64,000 nt of DNA from positions 1,115,140-1,179,139 of the forward strand of contig NC_085086.1 of the NCBI RefSeq assembly GCF_963422355.1, read 5' to 3'. The notes below the pieces were generated by a model, which saw nothing but the letters and a program-made list of their open reading frames with translations, ran no database searches and was not told where the DNA came from. Made by a program: the position numbers and the translations under genes. Positions 34,919 through 46,042 of the stretch are shown in pieces. Positions within the stretch are counted from its first letter, which is position 1, and each line of letters opens with the position of its first letter. Source of the stretch: Corticium candelabrum (taxonomy: Eukaryota; Porifera; Homoscleromorpha; Homosclerophorida; Plakinidae).

Positions 34919-35232
34919 AAAATGAGCCTAAAAGCAAAAAAGGAAAGAAACAACAACGCCCTAAAAGTTTTCATGCCTTCTACATTACCTAGTAGAGAAA
35001 AAGCTCGTCGGAGATGACGCCCAACAACGTTGCCTCACTTTCACCTCCAAGATCTTCCTTCTTGCAAAGTCTTTTGGGAAACGACACAGCTTGTACCCTT
35101 TTTCAGTTGTATTGCTGCATCCCCAAGCGCAACAACGAGGCTTTCTGCAAGCAGTGACTACACCACAAAGCGACTATCTCCTGATTTCCCGCAGTACACA
35201 CAACTGGACACAAAAATGGCGCCCGTTACATC

Positions 35233-37296
35233 TGTACAGAGACTATTCTGTTCACGGGGACTATCCTGTTCACGTGGACTATCCTGTTCACGTGGACTAT
35301 TCTGTTCATATTTGCTCCTATTCTGTTCATATTTGCTCCTATTCTGTTCACCGGGAACTATCTTGTTCACGCAATTTGAACCCACCCTAGCGGGGACTAT
35401 CCTGTTCACTGGGGACTATCCTGTTCACGTGAACAGGATAGGCAACTATCTTGTTCACAGGCGACTAACTATCCTGTTCACGACGACTATTCTGCATGTT
35501 CACACTAGCCATATGCATACAGTATTCATGGTGACTATCCTGTTCACAGGCGACTTATAATCCTGTTCACCGGAACTGTCCTGTTCACGTGAACAGAATA
35601 GTCTCCGGTGAATAGGATAGTCCCCACTATAGCGGGGACTATCCTGTTCACCGGGGACTATCCTGTCCACAGGCGACTATCCTGTTCACAGGCGACTATC
35701 CTGTTTCCGCGACTATTCTGCATAATCACACTAGCCATATGCATAGTGTTCATGGCGACTATCCTGTTCACAGGCGACTACACGTATTCTGTTCACAACA
35801 ATTATTTGAATTACATCAACAGTAACTCTGCAAAAACATTTATTGTTTGTTTATCCAATCTTTATTTGTAGCCTATATAATTCAACGAAAAATCTGTCTA
35901 GTCTCAAAACCAATTAATTAACGGTGCACTATTTCAAATAAAACTTGCGCACTATATGCTATTGTAGCTGTAAATAACTACTCATTATCTACTTTGATAC
36001 ATCTGTTAAGTTAAAACATAAAAGTATATGTGAGTCAGTCTTCCCATCTAGAGACGTCCAACAAGAATTGTAGGCAATAACCTGGCGGCAGTTATGACAT
36101 CATTTTTAACACAATAGCCTATGCAACCTCCCCCACACTCAAAACACTAGACTTCTTTTGAATCTGTGTCTAAGATTGATCGATCGATGCATGGCAATTT
36201 CTGTGTGATATAGAAATGTATTATAGTATGGTACTCATATGTATGAATTTCTTTCACGCGTGCTGAAGGCATACAGTATCCACAGTTAATAAAGGACATA
36301 GAACTGTACATTTAAAATTTACACAGAGACACACACAGACACACACAAAATAGATATTATAAAATGTGTTTTTGTTCATTGTATATGAGGAAAATAGTAA
36401 TGCTAGATCACAGTCTCAATCTTCAATTAATTTCCCTACCCCAGATGAGTTGCTGGTGCTTGCTTACAACCATCGATCCCTGTTACTGACGCAATTAACT
36501 TACTATGCATTAATTGCATTATAGTTTCTGTAAATTTACTAGCTTCTTGCAACCACTCGTCAACCTTCTGTCGCAGACACTGTACAGTATAGATATCATA
36601 CTTATCTAGGAATTACGTAATCACACATGGACAATCAGGAAATTATTAGTTGTAATACACACATTTCTAGGATCTGTATACACCAGAGAGGACCACTTTA
36701 GTTGAGCACATTGGAAGAGTCTACGATATGGTAGTGTTGTGAGCCACGTACCGTACAGGCAGATAGCTTAATTGATAGCTAAATTGAGCAAGAGCTAGTA
36801 CGGTAAGTGTTGCGCGTATGAATTGATGGGACTGTTGACAATGAACAAAAGTATCTAGCTAGTGAACAGAAGCTCTAGTGAACACGCAGATCTATAGTCG
36901 CCGTAAACAGAATACATAGTAGCCGATAGTCGCCGTGAACAGGATAGTCCTCGGTGAACGTGAACAAAATTGTCACCTGTGAACAGGATTATAAGTCGCC
37001 TGTGAACAGGATAGTCACCATGAACACTATGCATAGGGCTAGTATGAACATGCAGAATAGTCGTCGTGAACAGGATAGTCGCCTGTGAACAAGATAGTCC
37101 CCGGTGAACAGTCCACGCTATAGCGGGACTATCCTGTTCACTGGGGACTATCCTGTTCATGTGAACAGGATAGTCCCCAGTGAACAGGATAGTCCCCGCT
37201 AGGGTGTTTCAAATTGCGTGAACAAGATAGTCCCCGGTGAACAGAATAGGAGCAAATATGAACAGAATAGTCCACGTGAACAGAATAGTCCCTGTA
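35233..37296. mobile_element. foldback element with long, internally repetitive inverted arms
   Basis: The left arm (35233 to ~35800) and right arm (~36855 to 37296) are collinear inverted copies. Both are built mainly from a ~15-bp motif, ACTATCCTGTTCAC, occurring about 20 times per arm with 2-5-bp spacers. Longer landmarks are shared in mirror order: CACTAGCCATATGCATA, the TTTGCTCCTATTCTG pair, and CAATTTGAACCCACCCTAGCG. Ends read TGTACAG(A/G)GACTATTCTG. Some motifs are also inverted inside an arm (35425-35440, 35585-35620). The ~1-kb middle is AT-rich with no gene. All open frames in the arms are repeat-derived. The layout is like Drosophila FB-type foldback elements. No transposase is present. 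Confidence 0.8.
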
Positions 37297-37366
37297 CATC
37301 ATCACGTGACCAAATCGTCATGTCGTCTCTATACGGCTCTGGCGTGTATTCCCTACCGTCACTGGC

Positions 37367-37431
37367 CTCGCGTAGCCAGACTTTTCCTGCCTACATCCTT
37401 CCAGCGGCAAGGGTCTGGCTACGCGAGACTA
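37367..37431. repeat. 65-bp palindromic element (CTCGCGTAGCCAGAC arms)
   Basis: Perfect 15-bp inverted arms, CTCGCGTAGCCAGAC and GTCTGGCTACGCGAG, flank a ~35-bp middle. A related arm occurs at ~28508-28524. It is a candidate minimal MITE or solo terminal pair; no target duplication is evident. Confidence 0.55.
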
Positions 37432-38050
37432 CAAGGAGTTCGTTGCACGGAGGAGCGCCTGGGGACGCGGCTAGGTGAAAACGTGATGAATGTTCATGCC
37501 ATAAAAGTGACCAGAGCTTGGCTTTCGAGTGTGAATGACACCCCTCCAAATTAGGGATCACCTAAGTAGTAGCTACACAGCAACCATAATCTAGAAGTGA
37601 CAAGAATACCAAGAGACAGCTTGTCTTCCAGACTACAGCTTCCTACAAACAGTCCCAGACTGCCTGGTCCCATGCAGCAGCAGCGTAGCCAAGGAAAATT
37701 TTTGAGGTTCAAAGTTAATAGTTATTTATTCGAAATTACTATCAATTAATTTGTTTAAATCAATACTAATTTTTGTTCAGTTGTGTTGCAATTAATGTTA
37801 ATTTGTTCAAAATTAATATTAATACTTTGTCAATTCACAGACTACCGTCTCTATTAAAGATAATAATTATATTATTAATTAAATTCATTAATTAATGTCG
37901 TTAGTTGCAACTCTGACTAGGACGTGGTGTTTAGAGCAATATACACTCTATCTACTAACTGACCTACTGGCCTTGGTCTATCGCCTCATATAATACCGGG
38001 ACATAATCCATATCAACTAGTAGAGAATAATTAAATGTATAATTGCGTGG
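37432..38050. other. AT-rich intergenic sequence
   Basis: Contains (T)TAAT-rich stretches at 37740-37900. No gene is recognised. Confidence 0.45.
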
Positions 38051-38055
38051 TATTG

Positions 38056-38220
38056 CAGGCCCGGATCCAGATGGGGATTAAGGGGGTTGAAACTCCCCTT
38101 TTTCAATACGCGTGGTTCAATAATTTTATATAATTTCACTAGAAAGAGAAAATTAGTAAGGCTATAAATAACCGCTACCAGGTCAACCCCTTCTTTCAAA
38201 AATTCCTGGATCCGGGCCTG
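38056..38220. mobile_element. 165-bp MITE with perfect TATTG duplication
   Basis: Perfect 15-bp terminal inverted repeats (CAGGCCCGGATCCAG) flanked by TATTG at 38051-38055 and 38221-38225. A second inner inversion (GGGGATTAAGGGGGTTGA and GGTCAACCCC) is present. There is no coding capacity. The 5-bp duplication is the same length as for the MITE at 6955-7295, which suggests a similar transposase class (hAT-like by inference). Confidence 0.88.
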
Positions 38221-38225
38221 TATTG

Positions 38226-38760
38226 TATACAGTAACTATGTTATGTACATAAAATTACCCTCTAGCTCTTCTATTCCTGACCAGTTATTACGTCGCGGGT
38301 ACGTAGGTCATCACGTGGAGTGACGTCAGTAACGCGCGTACCTTGTCTCCACCTCCGGTCAGTACCCGGCTTTGCTATTCCGGTTTCCTGCAAAGGAGCC
38401 TTCGTCAATATTTTTTAAATTATAGCCTAAACGATTCGCTATTAAATTATCTTTCGAATGAACCTACTTTGAGGAGTCTACGTTCTCGTAATCGCTAGAT
38501 ATCGCAGTTTGCACACCTCTGACGTCATGGCCTGTTTCCGGCCACGTGACTTTATCGTCGAATAGCCACCTTTGTGAATGTTGGTAGCCAATCAAAATAT
38601 TTTTCACTGTTAGACACACCTTTGAGGCGTGTCTACACATACGGGGAAATTTTTAAAGGCGCATGCGGCTTGGTCATAATTTTCTCTCGACCGGATGTCG
38701 CCGCGCTCTTGTTGAGTTGGGGCTTCGCTGCCTGTTGGCGATTTGGCTTTCTTTTTTCAG
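38226..38760. other. upstream region of the piggyBac gene
   Basis: No confident first exon is seen. A polypyrimidine stretch ending TTTTTTCAG at 38760 looks like an acceptor, so a first exon with the start codon may lie in here. No TTAA-linked terminal repeat was found. Confidence 0.35.
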
Positions 38761-41700
38761 CTGCAGACAACTGATGACGAGGTTGGCGATGGTGATGATG
38801 TGTCGATGGCTTCGATATCGTCGTCCGACGATGACGCGACGGACAACGAAGAAGCGCTACCCGTCGAGGAAGACAGCGATGACGCTACGCTGTAAGTATA
38901 ACGTTTTGATGTCTAATCATCTCGGTTTTTTGCGATACGTTGTTCAGTAACGTTTCTAGTACCTGTTTTGCAAGTTTGGGCGTTAGCCGTTGGGAAGAAT
39001 TTGAGTTATGCGCATAGCAACGCATGAGTGTTCGGTTGCTATGACTGTGTACCCGTATGTTGTGGTAGACATCGGTATGTAAAACAGTTTGATGTCTATT
39101 CGTTTCGTTTTTTGCTATGCGCTGTTTAGTTTTTACGTTTCAGTAAGTGTTTTCCAAGTTTGGATGTTAGGAGTTGGCAAGAATTTGAGTTATGCCTATA
39201 GCAACGCACATAGCAACGGACCTGTTGTGTTGCGGTTGCTATGGCTGTGTACCTGTACCTTGTGATTACAGATGCAATATATTGCACTCATGCACACAGA
39301 TTCTAATATCTCATATTTGTATTAGCCCTCCTTCACCTCACAATCATTCTCCTTTATCACCAGATCCTCATTTATCACTTCCTGCTACTTCTCTACCTGC
39401 CAATTCACCTCCTACTTCCCATTCAGCTCCCTCTTCCTCAGTCACTGCTGTTTCTGTGTCATCAATGTCAACTCTTCCCCATCAGCAACCACCACCTCAA
39501 CCTCGTCAACAGCCAACTTGCCAACAGCCAGCTCGTCGTCGAGCAACTCAACAACGTCATTCACCAGCTTCCTCGTCTGAGTCATCTGACTCTGAGCCTG
39601 AGCCAGCTGCCCGTCTTGATCGCCGCACTGATGCACTGCCTGTCGAGCATTTGTGCCATGTTCCACCTGTTGATGATTACCAACGGCAATTACCACAATT
39701 TGCACCACGAAGGCCTGCTGGATTCTACCCTCCTCAACCGTATTCTACCACTGCTGTAGGATTCTTTAAATTGTTTTTCACCGACAACATGATGGAGATT
39801 ATCAGAACGTATGTGTTTGATGTCTTTTCTCTGCATTTGTCTTCATGGTATAATATTCTGTAGAAACAGTAACATCAACGGTGAAGATAGCTGTAAAAAG
39901 AGTTATAGAGGCAAATCTGGAGGACGGCGAGGGGAGGGTAGTTTTCGACCAGTGACGGTTGACGAGATGAACTCGCTGATTGGGCTCTTGATATACATGG
40001 GACTTGTCAAGGTATACTATAACAAAATATTTAGTGTATTATTTTTGATTCTTTGTATCTGTAGGTTCCTGAGCTCTCAGATTACTGGCTCACAACTTTT
40101 CTCTTTTACGGGTTGTGGGCCAGAAGGTTCATGTCTCGCGATCGTTTTGACACGATCCTATTGGTCCTACAGATGGAAAATCCTCGTATTGATAAGGACC
40201 AAGAGGCTGACCCATTGAGAAAAGTATTAGCACCGTATATAACGAATTACGAAGAAATTGTCTAGAATATGGTCAGCCTCAAGCCCGTGTCTCACTTGAC
40301 GAGCTCATGGTGAAAGCCAAAGGCCGTTTTGCTTTTAGGTATGTAAAGGTTTCCAAAATATAAGCTGAACAATTACTGAATATGATCTTGCTATTATTAG
40401 GCAATACATAAAAAACAAACCCGTCAAGTGGGGTGTGAAGTTGTATTGTGTATGCGATTCTATTTCTGGCTACACATACAACTTCGATATTTACACGGGC
40501 AAGGAGCGTCAATCATCAGTGGCGGCAACAGCGGGAACAACAACATCACAAGCAGCAACAACAGCAGCTGCAACCACAACACCATCAGCTGGCTCAGCTC
40601 GAAAACGACGGAAGACAACACGTCAGTCAGCAGATGACACAAGTGTGATCCATCGTACAGTCATGCGTATGATGGATCCTCTCTTTGATCAGGGGTACAC
40701 TGTGTACACTGATCAATTCTATACATCAGGACCTCTGTTCAAGGAGCTCTATGACCGGCATACAATGGCCTGTGGTACAGTCCAGAAAAACAGGAAGGGT
40801 GTTCCTGCCGATTTGAAGAACATTCGTCTGTTCTCAAAATTGCCACGAGGTAACTATAGCATATGTGTTTATTAGCAAATACAATTACAGTTTTGTTTAG
40901 GTTCATTTCGTTATGAACGTGACGGTCCACTCTGTACCATTCAAATGGGTGGACCGTAACGTGGTAACACTTATGAGCACCCTTCATTCTGGACACCATC
41001 ATGCTCTCTGCGAAAGATTCACCAAGGATCGTGCAAAGTATGATGGGCACCACAGGATCCGTGTTCTCAGACCTGAGGCTATTTGCGACTACAACGCCCA
41101 CATGGGAGGCGTGGATAAGTCAGATCAAATGATAAAGTATTATGAAGTATTGCATAAGAGCCTCAAGTACTGGAAGAAGATCTTTCTGCACATGATTGAC
41201 TTAGCTATTCTCAACAGCTTCATCATGTTTACTGCCCTTCAAAAACAATATCCTCAAGATGAACGTCTCCAGAGGAAAGGGCAGTATGCGCAGAAAGACT
41301 TCAGGTGTGAGCTTATCCGAGGGTTGGCAGGAATTGACATTAGGGAACCGTTAGCTCAATATTGTTTTTTAACAAAACGAATGATACAGATTCCCGCACC
41401 GACACCACAGCAACGGAGACGACAACAAGAAGAAGAACAACAACAACAACAGCAAAGCCAGCAATTACAATTACTATCACAACTACAACAACAAAGAGTG
41501 CACACACAAGAACAACAACTCATGCAACAACAACAACAACAACAACAAGAACAGATGCAACAACAACTCGCAGATGCACAACAACAAATACAGCAAATGC
41601 AACAACGACAGATGCAAGAACAACAACAACAACAACAACAACAGATGCAACAACAACAGATGCACCAACAACAACTACTAATACAACAACAGCAACAACA

Positions 41701-41929
41701 AATACAACAACAACAACTAGAACAGATGCCAAACCCTCGGTATAGCTCACACATGCCGGTTATAGCAGAGGGGCTAGTACGTTGCATTGTTTGTGTATCT
41801 GAAGGCAGGAACAACACAAGGACCAGGTATCGCTGCCAAGAATGCAACGTCCCCCTCTGTGTGGCATCTGCTGACCGACATTGTTTTAGACTTTATCATA
41901 CGGAGAGGTACCATACTCAGAATGACTGA
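38761..41929 (+). pseudogene. piggyBac-type transposase gene with introns, polyQ insert and C-terminal zinc finger
   Basis: Exons by splice signals: ~38761-38891 (acidic, SSDDDATDNEEALPVEEDSDD), 39326-39808, 39864-40011, 40065-40338, 40401-40849 and 40901-41929. Introns are 53-430 bp, GT-AG, with matching phases. piggyBac features: FFTDNMMEII (39777); FRPVTVDEMNSLIGLLIYMG; SLDELMVKAKGRF (first catalytic Asp); YTVYTDQFYTS (second); NAHMGGVDKSDQM (third); and the C-terminal cysteine-rich domain RCIVC ... RCQEC ... C ... HCF ... YH (41779-41918). A basic RKRRKTTR lies at ~40600. A Q-rich stretch of ~110 residues from (CAA)n precedes the zinc finger. Two frame breaks, near 40250 and 40945, make this copy probably non-functional. 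The start codon is unresolved and terminal repeats with TTAA were not found, so domestication or decay are both possible. Confidence 0.8.
41430..41735 (+). repeat. (CAA)n/(CAG)n-rich tract encoding polyglutamine
   Basis: Broken CAA repeats code in frame for Gln-rich sequence between the catalytic part and the zinc finger of the piggyBac protein. Cys- and Val-rich frames on the other strand are artefacts. Confidence 0.9.
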
Positions 41930-41937
41930 ATAGTGGC

Positions 41938-42750
41938 TTTATATTGTATATTTACCACACTAGGAATTGACTGTATATATTGTATATATTTCTATACAGT
42001 GTTGTATATTTCTATTTATATGTTGTTGTATATTTCTATTTATATATTGTTGTATATTTCTATTTATATATTGTTGTATTAGGTGATCTATGTTATGTTT
42101 CACGATTTGTATATAGTAAAAGTTTGTTGTTTTTTAGTGTTGGTTTAGGTGTATATATGTGTATATAATTGAAAGTGTAAAGTCACTGCTGAAAATATTT
42201 TGTATTTGTTTAGCATTTTCATACCAATATTTTTTCAAATAGTCCAATCAACTTGATTGGATTGTTATGCAAATTAGAGGTAAAATAAACAGGGAGACAA
42301 AGCAAATATTGAAACAGTTAGAGGTAGTTACAAAAGTTGTGTCATTCAAATGAGCAATTTATGTACATTTCATATGTGTCAGAATTGTTATTTTTACTTC
42401 TATACTGTTGGTACAGTTGCAAATAATAGTACTTTGCTATGCGCACGCTAGATTATAAGGGCGCGCGCTAGGTAATAGAAACGCGCGCTAGATAATTATA
42501 GGCGTGACATAGTAGTGCAAAGGTGATTGAGGAACTTCGCGGGCCGGTTCTGAAGGTCTAGACTTAATGAATAAATTAAACAAAAATAAATGAGACCCAC
42601 AAAAATAATTCTTGGGGTGCAATTTTAGCCCCCCAAAACCCCTGTCACGTACGTAATGTCACTAGTCCCACTCAGAAGTTCCCTACTAATTAAGTCGAAA
42701 CATTCCCGTATTCGTCATAACACAGTGACGAAGGGAAGGAAGTCCCCTTG
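41938..42750. other. intergenic; TATATTTCTATT repeats and CGCGCTAG motifs
   Basis: Short repeats TTGTTGTATATTTCTATTTATA occupy 41990-42080. Three units of about 20 bp, each with a GCGC(A/G)CGCTAG core followed by (A/G)(T/G)ATTAT or similar, lie at 42437-42500. No gene is seen. Confidence 0.5.
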
Positions 42751-42755
42751 GAACC

Positions 42756-42762
42756 TATATAA
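42756..42762 (+). promoter_or_regulatory. TATA box of TRAF copy B
   Basis: TATATAA stands 66 bp before the ATG at 42828, with GC-rich sequence after it. Spacing fits a transcription start near 42787 and a ~40-nt leader. Confidence 0.6.
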
Positions 42763-42827
42763 GCGCGCATGTGTAGAGGAGACGGCCTACCAGAATTACT
42801 GGTCCCGTTCGTTTACTATATATTATA

Positions 42828-45800
42828 ATGTCGGCACAGTCGCGACTCGCTGGGAATGTAAAAGCAGACTGCAACGCACGCAGTCCTATCTCAACCAGGC
42901 GAAAACTGAAACCAGTAAACCGAGTACCCAGCGGCCTCCTTTGCAGTGCTTGTGGAGCCCTCTTGGAAGAACCGATCCAGTCCGCATGCGGAGAACGATT
43001 CTGCGAGGAGTGCTTCAAGGCAATTGTCAAGTGAGTCTCGCATTTGGAGGGGTGAAAGCTGTAGAGGTAGTAATTACAGTATCTTGACGAGCGACGGCAT
43101 TATTGCAAGGCGCGTTTCTCGGTCCATGTGACCATGACGTGTCAAGTGTCATCACCCTAGCAGTATTGCGGCAATGTCTCATAAGTAGACAAAGGTACAC
43201 GTACATCCGGTCGTGTGAAAGATCAGTAAGATAGAGAAAGACGACCAGACAGGATGTGGGAAACGTGTATGTCGCGGGAAACGTGTATGTCGCTGTACTT
43301 TGCTGTGCTATGTAACAGTGCAAGCGAAAGTGTATTGTTACACGACGGCTAAGCTGCGAAAATCTCATCAACTGTCGCTATGATCAAGTTTCATATCACT
43401 CACAATCACAATCAGTCCCCTAGGGTGTGACGCATCGGTATAGCTTAATTAATAAAGGGACTGTTGTTGCACTTTCTAGATTAGGGGTCTGTAGACGAAC
43501 CACTGTCGCTGACTTTGTACTTTCTTAACTAAGACCGCTGTTGTCGTATTCTGTAGAGGTGGCAGCAGTCCGACCTGTCCATGCTGTGGCCAATGTATCG
43601 ACGTCAAAGGGGTCAGTAACCACGACTAGACAGCAATTTCCTTTGTTGCATAATTGAGTTTCTCTATGATATTCTCCAGTCGTGGCCAGACGTGTTTGCC
43701 GCCAAGGAACTAAACCAGCTCATTTTCTACTGCCACAATCACGAGTCCGGCTGCACCTACAATGGCAGAAAGTCTGATCTTGAGGTGAGTCGTGTTGTTT
43801 GTGCGCGCCACCGGCGATCTAGATAAGATAACTAGATCATTGTCTAGACTCATACCCCGAATTGTCAGCACAGACTCGAAAAATGCGACAATGAAGGTTG
43901 TAGCGAATACGTTCCGCTTGCTGGTAAGGCACATCACGAATCGGTCTGTGATTACCGTCAAGAGATCTGCCCTCATTGCCATCAACCGATTGTAGTCCAC
44001 TCCCTACATGTATGTCGCTGCTGATTGTTTAGTTTTGACTCTTTGGTGTAAAATTTCGTTTGTGTTGCAGTTGCATCGCGAGAATTGCACGCATTTTCCC
44101 GTTCCCTGTCCTAATGGTTGCATGAATGATAAGGATACTATGCTAAGGAAGGACGTAAGTCTCATGTAGTGGGAATGTCTAATATTATGGTGTGTAACAT
44201 CCTTGTTGTTATATTTGTAGCTTCCTGATCATTTGGAAAGGTGTCCACGGAAGAAGGATGCTTGTTCCGTAATAGGCTGTACATATAAGGTAATTGTTGA
44301 GATTTAAGTTTTCCCCAAATAGTAATTATAATAATTGTAAATAGAATTATTGATCTGTTGCCCAGCTGCAGGATGGCAGTACTGTACATCTGGGTTAATG
44401 GTTCTATTCTTGACCTCTGATTGGCCATGTAGGAATGTAAAGGCTGTAAAATCCTCTACTTTAGAATAGGAAATTTTGTGATAGTTATGTCAGTTCTCTT
44501 TATGTGTGTGTGTGTGTGTGTGTGTGTTTCATGTTGCCCCTATGAGGGAAAACACCAGATGTGGTGAGATAAAAATAAATTATATTATTATAGGTTTCAT
44601 TAGCCATTGCCAATGATCGTTAAATCGGGTCTGATAATCTGAAGGTCTCAGTATGAACAGTTCGTTGACCCAGAATTGTTCCAGCACATACAAAGTTCCA
44701 GTGCTGTCACTGTGGCTTCTCTCTTCCCTACAGCCTCACCCTACTTTACTATGTAGGCCATGATTACATAAGAAGTCATAAAGTATGCAGGGAACATTTG
44801 ATGTCTACTTAGTTGTAGTAGACATGTGCTAGTTAGTAGTATGTTTGTTTTGACAATTAACAAGTGCTGCCTGTCTTTCAAACCAGTGAAAACCTTCCAC
44901 ATGCCAGAGGGCATCCATCAAATACATACATACATGGATACACACATTTTCAGTTTTATCTATACACTAGATTAATGTCAATTACTAGTGGTTTGCATAC
45001 TTTGTTTGTTGTGTAGGCGTCTAGAGAAGAAATGGTACCTCATATGGAATTAGGACATAGCAGGCATATTAGCTTGATCAATAGTGAAGTAATTTCTATG
45101 AAAGAAGACATAACCAGGATGGAAACAAAGTTGGACAGTCAATTGAATGAACAACAACAGGCACAGCAAGCTTGCAAGGATCGAATCCATTCAATATCTC
45201 AGCAGACAAACCAGTTGGAAGTTGGTTTAAATGAAGCTGCTACACAACAGAAATTGATGCAGCAGAAGACATTAGAAGCATGTTACCAATCTGTCGATAA
45301 TTTACAGAAAGACATGAAGGAACAATTACAATCGTTTGAGCATCATATGCGAGGTCTGATGGAAAAGTGTATGAAATTTGAAGAAATAATAATTACACAG
45401 TCTACCAGAATTCAACAACTAGAAGAAGATATCGCGAAGAATAAAAAATCTAGTGGCATGACGGAAGCATCTCAGCAACAATTTCAATCCCAAGATCGTA
45501 TTCTTGCTTCCCACGACATCAAGTTAGCCGAGCATAGTCTGCGGTTAGATATGATGGATTGCAAGAATACCGATGGCGTGTTGTTATGGAAGATTACCGA
45601 AATCAGACGACGCAGAAGAGAAGCAGTGAATGGCAAAACACCATCTATATACTCACAGCCATTCTATACGTCGCCAAATGGCTACAAGATGTGTGCAAGG
45701 CTGTACTTGAATGGAGATGGGATGGGTCGTGGATCTCATTTGTCTTTATTCTTTGTCATTATGCGTGGCGAATATGACTCGTTGCTTCCATGGCCTTTCC

Positions 45801-46042
45801 AGCAGAAGGTGACTCTGATATTGATAGATCAAGGCGGACGACATCATATCTCTGATACCTTCAGGCCTGATCCATCTTCGTCTTCATTCAAGCGGCCAAG
45901 GAGTGAGATGAACATTGCCAGTGGATGTCCATTGTTCGTCTCACTTTCTACTCTGGATGGGGGAGGATACATCACCGATGATACATTGTTCATCAAAATG
46001 GTAGTTGACTCTACTGAACTGTATCGTCCTGATGCACGATAA
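42828..46042 (+). CDS. TRAF-family adaptor, copy B (seven exons, 560 aa)
   Basis: Exons: 42828-43030, 43557-43611, 43680-43784, 43869-44009, 44071-44154, 44221-44289 and 45017-46042. All introns have AG acceptors and GT donors, and the phases give one frame of 560 codons, usual for TRAF2/3/5 proteins. Domains: RING finger (Cys39, 42, 54, 59, 62, 75, 78), TRAF-type zinc fingers (~95-219), coiled coil (~225-400) and TRAF-C/MATH (405-555; SQPFYTSPNGYKMC, LSLFFVIMRGEYD, LPWPF, MNIASGCP), closest by eye to TRAF3. TRAFs are cytoplasmic trimeric adaptors, often ubiquitin ligases, downstream of TNF-receptor and Toll/IL-1-type receptors. Oddity: the RING His ligand is Glu56 (CGERFC, where CGHRFC is usual). 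The start is the first ATG after a TATA box. It appears intact. Confidence 0.9.
44504..44527. repeat. (GT)n microsatellite in TRAF copy B intron 6
   Basis: About 11 GT units in the last intron; no gene relevance is visible. Confidence 0.85.

Larger units (their letters stand above)
30321..35232 (-). pseudogene. THAP-domain gene split by a gypsy insertion
   Basis: THAP domains are C2CH zinc fingers that bind DNA, found in animal transcription factors and P-element-type transposases. On the minus strand, 35098-34989 reads YKLCRFPKDFARRKILEVKV, the THAP FPKD and W/K segment. A donor (GTAATG) follows at 34988, then a ~60-bp intron with a strong pyrimidine tract ending TTTTAG at 34928. The next exon starts at 34927, reads GCTC, and meets AAAAT, the target duplication of gypsy-3. 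It resumes at 30541 as HFDESQFENC and then TIFPHRK. These match the THAP HF and AVPTIF-box regions. A GTGAGT donor stands at 30320. The exon 1 frame is one step off the exon 2 frame, and the N-terminal cysteines (SCVYCGKSG, ~35200) are followed by a stop, so the gene was probably worn even before gypsy-3. The foldback element starts at 35233. Confidence 0.6.

Noticed and set aside
35030-37160. Apparent proteins rich in LFCSR/LSCSR or EQNSP
   Set aside because: They are frames through the foldback motif and not real genes.
35240-37290. CRISPR-like array of ~15-bp repeats with short spacers
   Set aside because: Units are too short, spacers are 2-5 bp and repeated, and the two halves are inverted copies. 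The context is animal DNA, and it fits a foldback element.
41356-41847. Cysteine-rich and valine-rich frames opposite the piggyBac gene
   Set aside because: They are shadows of the (CAA)n polyglutamine tract.
38226-42750. Terminal inverted repeats with TTAA for the piggyBac gene
   Set aside because: Several TTAA sites exist, but none is followed by matching inverted sequence on the other side.
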